Program-made: the position numbers and the translations under genes | Notes under the pieces: model-generated | What the model was told of the DNA's origin: nothing | The model's input: only the letters and a program-made list of their open reading frames with translations | The model's database searches: none | Shown: positions 15,301-23,417 of the stretch, in pieces | Layout: each line of letters starts with the position of its first letter | Numbering within the stretch: position 1 is the stretch's first letter | DNA from: Gaoshiqia hydrogeniformans | GTDB taxonomy: Bacteria > Bacteroidota > Bacteroidia > Bacteroidales > Prolixibacteraceae | DNA length: 64,000 nt | Reading direction: 5' to 3' | Assembly (NCBI RefSeq): GCF_049347105.1 | Contig: NZ_CP186334.1 | Location: 4,960,001-5,024,000, forward strand

Positions 15301-16403
15301 AAGCGCAGGCCGACTCGCTGGCCAGGGTGAAGCTGGAAGCGTTCAACCAGAAAATAGCGGAGGCCGAAACCCGTTTCGAACGGCAGGAGCTGAACGAAGC
15401 CATTGGTTCGTATCAGGAAGCCATCCTGATCCTGCCCGAAAGAACAGCCGAGGTGAACGAAAAAATTAAACAGGTGCGCGATCTGATCAGTTTCTTCGCG
15501 CAGCAGGAAAGCAATTACAAAAATGCCATCAGCCGGGGCGACCGTCAGTTTGAAAACCAGGAATGGACCAATGCCCTGACCTCGTACCAGCAAGCCCTGA
15601 AAATTAAACCGGAAGAAGCTTATCCGGCCGGACAAATTGAGCACATCAACCGGATGTTGCAGGAACAACAGGAAGCCGCCGCGCGGAGGTTGGCCTCATC
15701 GGGTACCGATGACCAATACCGGGAAGCCATTAAAAATGCCGATGAACATTACGGGTTGAAAGACTACACCGTCGCCCAGTTCTATTATTACAAGGCGTCG
15801 GCCCTTCAGCCTCAGAATCAGTATCCGAAAGACCGGATTGCCGAAATCGGGAAACTGATCGACCAGGGACTGGAAGCCGGGCAGCTAAAAGCATACCTGG
15901 ATGCCATTACCCGGGCCGACGCCGAATATGAACGTAAAAACTACAATGTAGCCCGATTCTATTACCACAATGCACTGGGTATTAAGTCGTGGGAACAACA
16001 TCCGAAAGACCGGATTGCCGAAATCAACAAACTGACCAACAGTTTGCTTTCGGTCAGGGAAGAACAGGAATATCAAAACCTGGTTTCGAGCGGCGATGAA
16101 GCCTTCTTCGGTAAAAACCTGGCAGTCGCGCGTTCTTATTACCAACGTGCCGCATCCATCAAAAAAGACGAGCAATACCCGGCCATCAAAATCGCCGAAA
16201 TCCAGAAAATGATGGAACAGGAAAGCCTGGAACAGGCCAATCGCGAATACGCGCAAAACATCGAAGAAGCCGATAAGGCCTTTACCAGCGCGAACTACAG
16301 CGTGGCTCGTTTTTATTACAATAAGGCCCTGAGTTTAAAACCCAACGAAAATTATCCGAAAGAACAACTGGAAAAAATCAGAAAAACCTTATCGGGGAAT
16401 TAG
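12393..16403 (+). CDS. secreted giant TPR-repeat protein (19 repeats)
   Basis: A protein of about 1,336 residues with a signal peptide (MFLKKALLVFIFIAFVFQLS) and a small beta-rich domain (~25-120) resembling carboxypeptidase-regulatory-like folds. From ~190 to the end I count 19 tandem units of 55-75 residues. Each holds a TPR-like helix pair (ADQLFNQNQLSGSKELYTQA type), then a KPxxQYPKDRIAEI linker and a Gln/Glu/Ala-rich helix. The repeats form a long alpha-solenoid, probably periplasmic or outer-membrane facing. There is no OmpA, peptidase or membrane domain at the C-terminus. The ATG at 12393 starts a clean signal peptide; a GTG at 12381 is less likely. It stands alone, divergent from nhaC. 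The function is unknown; scaffolding of envelope complexes is plausible. Confidence 0.8.
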   Translation: MFLKKALLVFIFIAFVFQLSAQQEDEIFFVVNGRLTTDSGKLDGATIAVSKNGERGETVTPPRSGRFDFNLEFNNEYQLTFNLAGCFQKIIIISTYVPDEILRKNNKFPPLPFVLNLFKEVEDLDRSFTIKPVARVFYNARIDNFDSEIYFSDNQLREMIKEAQAQNAALAAEMKNISKADQLEHAAREKEYDKAVAEADAFYAKKQFEAALEKFQLANSLFFDRPYPKDRIAEIQDLMAAMLLADEVTKSYQEAIREGDTQFGASRYDLAATAYQRALDIKPKDKYATDRLAESNRMLGQQEIDERYNQLIARADDAFISHIFDQAADLYTEAIGLKPRDSQYARDQLKRIEEERARLAQLASIEKQYLDAMAKGNSAFQEKSFNDALLAFNQALTIKPNDEPAQNRIRETEEMLRRLANEQNYAGLIAQADQLFNQNQLSGSKELYTQALAILPDQQYPKDRIAEIDRLLLLDQQFESLLSNADSEFDKQNYLPSKSLYQQVLQLKPEQEHAKNRITQIDLILQQQAHDEQYASLITEADRLFKESSWEPARSGYQSAIAIKPDEQYPLSQIAAINEILANRARIDQAYLEAIEAADQLAGREVYSEAIGKYREALSYKPAEIYPQEQIRRLNGILAQLETAKQLEASYLALIGKADSLFRLNAYQPSKNEFMAASALKPAEQYPKDRISEIDGILADLLRQQQELVQMQKAYEEAIVKADVLFKAEQLNEAKPAYQSALAYKPGDAYALQQISLIDEKLAREEADRLKRESDYQAKIALADQAFYGEKYPEAKTGYLEALALKPQEQYPAQQIEKIDGILLSLQQQAELDKQYTQYIADAEQAFKQEQYTESIGLFRNALALKPQESLPPRRIAEIEQIIAQREEAARIAAAAAQRLAEEEAKRAKYQEIIVRADNEFKNELYEPARTFYTEALGLFPDEQYPKVKLEAIANLLKQQELAELARKQKAQADSLARVKLEAFNQKIAEAETRFERQELNEAIGSYQEAILILPERTAEVNEKIKQVRDLISFFAQQESNYKNAISRGDRQFENQEWTNALTSYQQALKIKPEEAYPAGQIEHINRMLQEQQEAAARRLASSGTDDQYREAIKNADEHYGLKDYTVAQFYYYKASALQPQNQYPKDRIAEIGKLIDQGLEAGQLKAYLDAITRADAEYERKNYNVARFYYHNALGIKSWEQHPKDRIAEINKLTNSLLSVREEQEYQNLVSSGDEAFFGKNLAVARSYYQRAASIKKDEQYPAIKIAEIQKMMEQESLEQANREYAQNIEEADKAFTSANYSVARFYYNKALSLKPNENYPKEQLEKIRKTLSGN

Positions 16404-16765
16404 GTAGCAGACCTGATTTCTCAAAGATTCGCGGATGCCGTTGTTGCAGGTTCATATTTTTTGAAAGGGAAGTGAAAAACTCTTCAATAAATTGCTCCAA
16501 ATTTGTAGCATTTATTTATTGACAATTCATTAGGAAAATTACCTACGTTATTCTCGATTTAAACAGGTTTTTAAACCTTCCCGGTTGATCACTATTGCCT
16601 GCATTGCAAGCGGTATTATTTGTATAATGTCTGCCAGGACAAAATTTGTTCGGTTTGTTGGCTCTCATCTGATTCAGGTTTTGGCTAAATCGTGCAGGAT
16701 GATTTGACTTTCAAACCAAACAATTTGGTTAATACTCAAGATTACGCCTGACTCCAGTCAAAGCC
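16404..16765. other. gene-free convergent region
   Basis: About 360 bases between the TPR gene and the end of the GH43 gene, which converge here. No ORF of convincing composition, tRNA or clear strong hairpin is seen. It is the natural place for terminators of both units, but none can be assigned with confidence. Confidence 0.5.
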
Positions 16766-17665
16766 CTATTTTATGCCTCTTTCAGTCATTTCCACCGACT
16801 TAATTGTTCCATCCGGATTATATTCGAGAAATTCGGCGCAAACCCTCCGCTCAAAAGCACTGGGCCCCTGGATGTGGTAAAACAAATACCACTCATCTTT
16901 AAACTGAACGATGGAATGGTGGATGTTCCTCGAATTATTGTCCATGATAACTCCTTTGTATTCAAACGGGCCGTATGGCGTATCGCCAATTGAGTAGGCG
17001 AGTTTTCCTGCGTTTTTACCGTCCCATTCGGGGTACGACAGGTAGTACTTCCCATTGTATTTGTGCATCCATATCCCTTCGTGGAAATTTTCCGCTTCCA
17101 GTTCCGTAATATCTCCGTCCCTCGTGATCATATCTTCTTTCAGCTTCACCACGCGAAGCACATTTTGTCCAAAATAGAGGTAAGCCTGGCCATCGTCGTC
17201 GATAAACACTGTCGGGTCCATCACCCGCGTACCCGATTCTTCCCGTTCAATCAGCGGTTTGCCCAGGGGATCGACAAAAGGCCCCTCAGGCTTATCAGAT
17301 ACGGCCACCCCAATCTGGTCGTCGGCCGGGAAGTAAAAATAATACTTTCCGTCGCGCTCAATGCAATCGGGCGCCCAGGCCCACTTGTCGGCCCATACAA
17401 TGTCATCGAGTCCAAAAATAACTCCATGATCGGTCCAGTTTACCAAGTCGGAACTTGAAAAAGCGTGCCAGTCAACCATGTCCCAGTGGATGCTTCCAGC
17501 TATATCGTGAGAAGGATATATCCAGAGCTTATTGCCGAAAACCCGTGCTGATGGATCGGCATGGAAATCGGGAAGTATGGGGTTTCCGCTATACCGAATC
17601 GATTTTTGACATGCCATTGACAAAGTGAGCAAAAGAATTGCCCCAAATAAACCAAACGTCTTCAT
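16766..17665 (-). CDS. GH43 family glycoside hydrolase, lipoprotein
   Basis: A protein of 299 residues with a lipoprotein signal (LLLTLSMAC, Cys19). It is a single five-bladed beta-propeller of GH43 with the three acidic residues visible: Asp37 in FHADPSA (general base), Asp150 in RVMDPTVF (pKa modulator) and Glu196 in NFHEGIWM (general acid). Known GH43 activities are arabinofuranosidase, xylosidase and galactosidase. The short single-domain form suggests an exo-acting enzyme on side chains. It is the last gene of the PUL, 18 bases after the GH29 stop. In a sulfated fucan context it may remove pentose or galactose branches; this is inference. Confidence 0.85.
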   Translation of the reverse strand: MKTFGLFGAILLLTLSMACQKSIRYSGNPILPDFHADPSARVFGNKLWIYPSHDIAGSIHWDMVDWHAFSSSDLVNWTDHGVIFGLDDIVWADKWAWAPDCIERDGKYYFYFPADDQIGVAVSDKPEGPFVDPLGKPLIEREESGTRVMDPTVFIDDDGQAYLYFGQNVLRVVKLKEDMITRDGDITELEAENFHEGIWMHKYNGKYYLSYPEWDGKNAGKLAYSIGDTPYGPFEYKGVIMDNNSRNIHHSIVQFKDEWYLFYHIQGPSAFERRVCAEFLEYNPDGTIKSVEMTERGIK

Positions 17666-17683
17666 AATTTATCGTTTTAATAT

Positions 17684-19063
17684 TTATATTCCTACCAGTT
17701 TATAAACCCAAGCATATTGGCCCAGCAACGTTTTCGGAGAAACTAAGGGCGGCTTGATAATGGCCCGATTTTCAGATATCGAAAAATCCACGTTCCCACT
17801 AAAGCCCAGTAATTCAACAGCATTGATTTTACCTATATTCTCAAGAACAATCGGGTCATCTTGCCATTCGGTAACTATTAAATAAAGATCCTTGCCTTTC
17901 CGTGTGAAGAACGTTGAGGTGGTCGGGGTAACTGGTGGCGCTTTCTCCCATTTGCGGGTGCCATAAATTGCCTCCCCGTTAATTTTTAACCATGCCCCAA
18001 TATCAGCCAGTCGTTGTTGCATGATAACCGGAATTCTTCCATCAGCCGTAGGGCCAATGTTGAGCAACAAATTTCCTCCCCGGGCAACTTTATTGATCAG
18101 GTTCTTGACCAGTGATTCGGAAGACTCATAGTCCTCCAGGTTCTCATTCCGGTTGTACCCGAACGATCCGCCAACTCCCCTGCACTCTTCCCAGGGCTTA
18201 TTAAAAACCAAACTGTTTGTTCCCTGGCCTTTTAGTAAATCATATTCTGTTGTAAAATATCCCCCATGTACGCTTCGAGTCCCTTTTCCCCAACGATCAT
18301 TGACCACTACTGATTCTTTCACAGGAGATTCATTATAAAGCCAGGCAAGGAAATTTGTACTTTTCCACACTTCTGCCGGATGGTCCCACTCCCCATCAGT
18401 CCAAATAATTTCAGGTTGGTAACGGACAACCAAATCTTTCAACTGAGGGATCATGTGTTCATCGACATACTTTTCGACGTTTGACCGATAAAGTGGATTA
18501 AACCACTCATATAAAGAATAATAAAAACCCATTCGAAGCCCGCTCTTTTTTATCGAAACGGACACCTCCTGGCACAAATCCCGGTGCGGGCCGACATCCA
18601 TGCTATTCCAGTTCCAGCTTTTATCGCTCGGCCACAGGCAAAATCCATCATGATGCTTCGATGTGAGAACGACATATCGTGCCCCGGATTCTTTAATAAT
18701 TTCAGCCCACTGGTCAGGATCAAACAGTTCGGCATTAAATTGCGCCACAAAATCTTGGTAATAAACTTTCTCCCCATACATTGACTGGTGAAAATCCACA
18801 AATGGTTTTAACTGATGGCCGTTAGGGCTTTGCCTGTACCAATACCATTCGGAATATTTGTCGTGTGTCCCACCGGTTGTGGGCGCCCATGAAGGGACGG
18901 AATACAATCCCCAATGAATGAATATTCCGAACTTTGAATTTTCGAACCACTCCGGAACAGGCCTGCTATCAATCGATTGCCAAGATGGTTCATACAGCGG
19001 TTGAGATTGTGATTGACAAAAAAACATCAAAATAAAAACAGAAAGTAAGCCAAAACTTCTCAT
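17684..19063 (-). CDS. GH29 alpha-L-fucosidase
   Basis: A protein of 459 residues with a cleavable signal peptide (FGLLSVFILMFFCQSQS). The GH29 TIM barrel shows FGIFIHWGLYSVPSW near 45, TSKHHDGFCLWPS at 134-146 (substrate-binding His pair), and Asp223 in IIWTDGEWDHP, the catalytic nucleophile. A C-terminal beta-sandwich follows after ~350. There is no extra carbohydrate-binding module, unlike the second GH29 of this PUL, so the two may act on different linkages or chain positions. The start lies 11 bases after the GH31 stop, within one operon. Confidence 0.9.
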   Translation of the reverse strand: MRSFGLLSVFILMFFCQSQSQPLYEPSWQSIDSRPVPEWFENSKFGIFIHWGLYSVPSWAPTTGGTHDKYSEWYWYRQSPNGHQLKPFVDFHQSMYGEKVYYQDFVAQFNAELFDPDQWAEIIKESGARYVVLTSKHHDGFCLWPSDKSWNWNSMDVGPHRDLCQEVSVSIKKSGLRMGFYYSLYEWFNPLYRSNVEKYVDEHMIPQLKDLVVRYQPEIIWTDGEWDHPAEVWKSTNFLAWLYNESPVKESVVVNDRWGKGTRSVHGGYFTTEYDLLKGQGTNSLVFNKPWEECRGVGGSFGYNRNENLEDYESSESLVKNLINKVARGGNLLLNIGPTADGRIPVIMQQRLADIGAWLKINGEAIYGTRKWEKAPPVTPTTSTFFTRKGKDLYLIVTEWQDDPIVLENIGKINAVELLGFSGNVDFSISENRAIIKPPLVSPKTLLGQYAWVYKLVGI

Positions 19064-19074
19064 GATAGGTTGTT

Positions 19075-21468
19075 TTACAGAATGGTAATATGTTGCTTTT
19101 CCGTAAGATCTGTTTGGAAATGCCGGATCACCAATTTCCCGGACTTAATGAATTCCCAATTATCGATCTTTTTGTTATTCAAAAGGATCTTCTTTGGCTT
19201 CTGGTCAATAAAAAACTCCAGCTTATATTGTCGGGACACCGGCATTCCTTCATAAAAGCCCTGGACCGGATTGATCACAAAATCGATTTTCTTCCCGGAA
19301 GCCAGACACTGAAACTTGATTTCAGAATATTTCCCGTCGGTATATCCATAACTTATCCCATCATCTTCCAATAATGTAAAATCACTGTCGTTGTGGGGAT
19401 AAATTTTTAAAATCAGGCTATCTGCGGCGGTTTCTTCGATAAAGGCTTTTGGAAACTGATACGGGATGATGGCCCCGGCTTTGATAAAAAGCGGCCCTCC
19501 CCTGTCTTCAGGAATATCGCATTTTACCAACTGTTTTCCCTGAAACCGATTGCCAGTCCAATAATCAATCCACTGCCCCGCCGGAAGGTAAACCGAATTG
19601 GTATAAGCGCCCACCAGCAGATTTTCTCCAAACATATACTGGTGCAATGCCCCTGCGACCTTTGGCTCATCGGGAAAAGCAAGCGCCATTGGCCATGCAA
19701 TGGGCTGTCCGGTCAACGAACTGTTGATGGCCGCCGAATAAATGTATGGCATAAGGCTGTATCGCAACTGGGCGTAAAACCGGAACATATCTTTATCGCG
19801 CTGGTTGTAATACCATGGATGGAGCAACCATGCCCAACTATTGACCTGCACCCAGGGTATAAAAAACGAATAATGGATACCAGGAGCTTTGACCACCACA
19901 TTCTCCAATGCATCAATCGACATATTGGGGTTGCCCGAAAAGCTGTGATTAATTACATCGTACAGACTTTTTATGTGCCCGCCATTATCGCCAACCGTTG
20001 ATGCCCCCCAGCGTTGCGAACCTGCATAACCGCCACAGTAATGGTGGAACGAACGTAAACCGGTATGTTCCCTGAATGTGCGGTACATTTGCTTTTGCAG
20101 CAAAACCTGATTCACATTGTGCATTTCGGCATCGGTTTTACCGTTGTGGTATTTCCGGTCGGGATGTTCATCCAAAGTACGCCCCGGATCGAGCTTAAAA
20201 CCGGCAATCCCTTCATCTACAAACTTGTTCAGGTGCGGGAACCAGTGTTCCAACCCAGATTCCGGCTTTCCTGATTTTTTTGCCAGGTAATCCTCTTCTT
20301 CAATGCTCAAATCGTGGTCAATACAAAGCCAGAGCGCCATTTTAAAGCCCAAATCTTTCATCCGGCGGACAAACAAATTGGTTGCTTTTGGGTCTTTGGG
20401 GTTGCGCAGCCAGTAATAGCTGTTTTGGAAACGGTCGAGGTTCCATTCCTTTTTGGTGGAGAAATCGTAATTCTGCTTCATCCACTGTGGTTCGAGCCAA
20501 TAAATGTCGCAGGGGATTTCTTCCTGCCTAAAGCGGTTGGCATTGTCGAGTACATTGAACTGGTTTTCGAGCGTGTTGCTCCCGAAAGCCAGGCCATACG
20601 CCCATTTGGGCAGCAGATAAGGTTTACCGGTGATGGTTGTGTACAAATCGAGTACATCAACCATATCGCGCCCAAACATTAGGTAAAAATCAATCTCGCC
20701 GTCAGTATTGTACACGAACAATTTATCCTCCTGAAAACGGCCAATATCGAAGTAATTTCTGAAAGTTACGTTGTTGAAAATGCCCCATCCCGAAGAACTC
20801 ATCAAAAAAGGCATCGACGATTCGGAACGCTGATAGCTTGCCCAGGTGCGCAATGCCGTTCCACGGTGCTGGATGGTTTTGCGGCTGGAACTTCCCCCTC
20901 CATAAAACAATTCCGTGTCTTTCAACGAAATTTCAAATAGGCTGCTTTTCTCCAGGCTTCCGGTTTCCTCGTCAAACTGTTCGTTTACTTTTCCGTCTAC
21001 ATCGCCAATAATCGCCCCTTTGCGTTTCGGATTGATAAAGTATTCACTGAACGACTTTTTCAGTCCGGCACACAGCGGCTGTGTATTTTCGTGAAAAACA
21101 AGCTGTTCGATGATCGGGTTTCCGGCTGGATTTTTCACACTGATCCTCCCGTCTTTACAGTCAACCAACAGCGCAAACTTTTTGGTTGCTAACCGGTATT
21201 GATCCGCATCCATGTTCTTTGAAAATTCGGTTTCTGCCCAGTCAGTTTTCACTACTTCATAGCGCTCCATCAGCGATTCGGAAAACGAATTTTTATCCGA
21301 CAGCCTGATCCGCACAATGTTGTCGGAACAAACCTGAACCGCCATAAACTTGCCGTTTTGCAACTGGATTACGGTGCTTTCGCTTTCCTTTGCTGCCAAA
21401 TTTATTGGCGCCAAAACGCCCCAACCGATCAAAACGATGATCAGGAACTGATAAAATTTCATATACAT
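19075..21468 (-). CDS. GH31 family glycoside hydrolase
   Basis: A protein of 797 residues with an N-terminal signal peptide, an N-terminal beta-sandwich (~30-270), a TIM barrel (~280-640) and C-terminal beta domains. The GH31 nucleophile is Asp427 in AGFKLDPGRT. The acid/base is probably Asp494 in STVGDNGGH. Family activities include alpha-glucosidase, alpha-xylosidase, alpha-galactosidase and sulfoquinovosidase. The sulfoquinovosidase Gln-Gln signature is not apparent and the substrate is not settled. A second Met two codons on (21462) would give an equally good signal peptide. It is co-directional with the neighbouring sulfatase (28-base gap) and GH29. Confidence 0.85.
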   Translation of the reverse strand: MYMKFYQFLIIVLIGWGVLAPINLAAKESESTVIQLQNGKFMAVQVCSDNIVRIRLSDKNSFSESLMERYEVVKTDWAETEFSKNMDADQYRLATKKFALLVDCKDGRISVKNPAGNPIIEQLVFHENTQPLCAGLKKSFSEYFINPKRKGAIIGDVDGKVNEQFDEETGSLEKSSLFEISLKDTELFYGGGSSSRKTIQHRGTALRTWASYQRSESSMPFLMSSSGWGIFNNVTFRNYFDIGRFQEDKLFVYNTDGEIDFYLMFGRDMVDVLDLYTTITGKPYLLPKWAYGLAFGSNTLENQFNVLDNANRFRQEEIPCDIYWLEPQWMKQNYDFSTKKEWNLDRFQNSYYWLRNPKDPKATNLFVRRMKDLGFKMALWLCIDHDLSIEEEDYLAKKSGKPESGLEHWFPHLNKFVDEGIAGFKLDPGRTLDEHPDRKYHNGKTDAEMHNVNQVLLQKQMYRTFREHTGLRSFHHYCGGYAGSQRWGASTVGDNGGHIKSLYDVINHSFSGNPNMSIDALENVVVKAPGIHYSFFIPWVQVNSWAWLLHPWYYNQRDKDMFRFYAQLRYSLMPYIYSAAINSSLTGQPIAWPMALAFPDEPKVAGALHQYMFGENLLVGAYTNSVYLPAGQWIDYWTGNRFQGKQLVKCDIPEDRGGPLFIKAGAIIPYQFPKAFIEETAADSLILKIYPHNDSDFTLLEDDGISYGYTDGKYSEIKFQCLASGKKIDFVINPVQGFYEGMPVSRQYKLEFFIDQKPKKILLNNKKIDNWEFIKSGKLVIRHFQTDLTEKQHITIL

Positions 21469-21496
21469 ACTTAGGTTCTTACTTCATTGATAATTC

Positions 21497-23392
21497 TTAA
21501 AATTCCCAGTCGAAAGTATTGGGCACCAAGCCCAAACTTCCCAGAAAATCGAGACAGGCTGCTTTCACATTGTAACTGGCGGCCTCATTCTCCCTGACTT
21601 TTTTTACCGTATCGACAAAAGGCTGTTTGTTATCGGCATATACCAACAGGTTGAGGGCCATCAGTGCAATGTCCATATTTTTATCGGTGCAAAACCCGAT
21701 CAGCTTCGCCTCCGCTTCTTTGTCATTTTGCTCCTGAAAAACAATGGCAGAAGCAATAACCGCAACCGGCGGGTAATTATCGTCCATCGCTTTTTTTATT
21801 TCAGGGATGAATGTTTTTATGATTTCGGAAGGTCGCGCCCGCAAACCCAGCGCGGCCCAGTACCGCACCCATTTATTGTTGCTTCGGAGCAGTTTTACCT
21901 GCTTCTCGGTAACAACTTTTCCTGTAAAGCCGGATAAGTTGGCGGCGGCAAAAATCTGCCTGACCGGAAAGTCGTTATTTTTCAGGCGGTACTCATACGG
22001 CGTCAGCGATTGGGAAATCAACCCGATTTCATATTCCGGAAGAAATAATACATCGCGCGAGTCAAGTACCTCTTTTTTCAACCGGGCGCGCATTTTTTCC
22101 AGAACCGGTTTGAAGGTTGGGTCACCGGCCAAGTTTTTCGTTTCCCATGGATCGTTTTCAATGTCGAACAAAAATTCAGGTGGACGTTTTTCAAACAGGC
22201 TTTTCTGCAACGGGTTTAGTTTATCGTCCGCTAAATCCTTTCGCATCAACTGCTTGATTTCGCCAATTTCCATGTACCGGATGTAGCGGGCTTCGGGCAT
22301 AAAAGGCATAAAATTCCGCGAGTACATGTATTTTCCATCGGTGACGCTGCGCACCAAGTCGATCCCGTTGTCCGATCGGTCGGATGAAAGAACCAGGTGA
22401 TCGGTCGGCTTCGAACGTTGCTTTCCTATCAAAACCCTTCCGGCGAGATGTTCGGGGACATTCCCTCCGGTGAGGCTGATCAGTGTCGGCGCCAAGTCTT
22501 CAAAATCGATCAGTTCATCAGTAACCACACCCTTTGTCCCCCACGGCGAAAGGTGTTTGTACATTTCGGGAAACCAAATCACAAACGGGACGCGATAGCC
22601 CAGGTTGATGCCGTTGGTTTTGCCGCGTGGGATGCCTTCGCCGTGGTCGGCAAAAAAGAAAATAATGGTGCTGTCTTTCAGGTGATCGTTTTCAAGCCGC
22701 TTCAGCAGTTCGCCAATCCGGTTGTCGGTGAGTTTTATCGCGTTATAAACCCGTGCAAACTGTTTCCGCATTTCGGGCGTGTCGCGATAAAACGGCGGCA
22801 TGTCGAAATCCTGGTCCGATATTCGCTCGTTTTCTGCCAGTTTTTCCAAGGTATTGGCCTTATAAACGGAATATGGCTGCGTCATTGTTTTCGACTGGTG
22901 CGGTTCCATAAAATTGAAAACCGCGAAAAAAGGCTGCCCCGGCTTTCGTTTCCACCAACCGGCTTGCGTCGAGCTTTCATTCCAGGCCTCCCGGATGAAC
23001 GCCTCTTCGTTGGCCACATTATAGTCGGTTTTGCTATTGTTGCTCGTGTAGTAGCCTTCTTTTTGCAAGTAGAACGGGAAGCCTTTCATAAATTCGGGAA
23101 CCGGGTAAAAACTCCTGTGGTTGCCTGTGCCAGTCTTGCACGTTTTCACCCCGGTGATCAGCGCCGAGCGGCTTGGAGAACAAACCGTTCCGGTTGAAAA
23201 AGCATTGGTAAACCGTACGCCTTCCCTTGCCAACTGGTCGATCACCGGCGTTCGCGCATCGTTGTTGCCGTAACAACCGATAAAATGCGGCGAGGTGTCC
23301 TCAATGGTCACCCACAGTATATTTGGCTTTTCCTGTGCCATTGCAAAAGATCCAATAAACAGCGATGTAAAAGCGATATTTTTAGCATTCAT
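21497..23392 (-). CDS. S1 family sulfatase (heparan N-sulfatase-like) with helical C-terminus
   Basis: A protein of 631 residues with a signal peptide ending at MAQ. Cys71 in GTVCSPSRSALITG is the residue oxidised to formylglycine (CxPSR), so maturation needs an anaerobic or aerobic sulfatase-maturating enzyme encoded elsewhere. Metal-binding acidic residues are present in VTIEDTSPH (Glu/Asp near 31-32) and FFADHGEGIPRG (near 250). The sulfatase core ends near 460. The remaining ~170 residues are alpha-helical with HEAT-like pattern, as in other sulfoglucosamine sulfohydrolase-like bacterial enzymes. It probably removes sulfate from an oligosaccharide in the periplasm. Confidence 0.9.
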   Translation of the reverse strand: MNAKNIAFTSLFIGSFAMAQEKPNILWVTIEDTSPHFIGCYGNNDARTPVIDQLAREGVRFTNAFSTGTVCSPSRSALITGVKTCKTGTGNHRSFYPVPEFMKGFPFYLQKEGYYTSNNSKTDYNVANEEAFIREAWNESSTQAGWWKRKPGQPFFAVFNFMEPHQSKTMTQPYSVYKANTLEKLAENERISDQDFDMPPFYRDTPEMRKQFARVYNAIKLTDNRIGELLKRLENDHLKDSTIIFFFADHGEGIPRGKTNGINLGYRVPFVIWFPEMYKHLSPWGTKGVVTDELIDFEDLAPTLISLTGGNVPEHLAGRVLIGKQRSKPTDHLVLSSDRSDNGIDLVRSVTDGKYMYSRNFMPFMPEARYIRYMEIGEIKQLMRKDLADDKLNPLQKSLFEKRPPEFLFDIENDPWETKNLAGDPTFKPVLEKMRARLKKEVLDSRDVLFLPEYEIGLISQSLTPYEYRLKNNDFPVRQIFAAANLSGFTGKVVTEKQVKLLRSNNKWVRYWAALGLRARPSEIIKTFIPEIKKAMDDNYPPVAVIASAIVFQEQNDKEAEAKLIGFCTDKNMDIALMALNLLVYADNKQPFVDTVKKVRENEAASYNVKAACLDFLGSLGLVPNTFDWEF

Positions 23393-23417
23393 CCGGCACG
23401 GTTTTTAGTTTTTCTCC

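Noticed and set aside
12393..16403. CRISPR-like array because of regularly spaced similar blocks
   Set aside because: The blocks are codons of a continuous TPR-repeat reading frame, with unit lengths of 165-225 bases and degenerate copies.
19075..21468. GH31 as a sulfoquinovosidase explaining the sulfate theme
   Set aside because: I could not see the specific residues that define sulfoquinovosidases, and the separate sulfatases already account for sulfate removal.
22397..23197. Open reading frame of 266 codons on the plus strand
   Set aside because: It is antisense to the N-terminal half of the heparan N-sulfatase-like gene, whose catalytic motifs are intact; low-complexity shadow composition.
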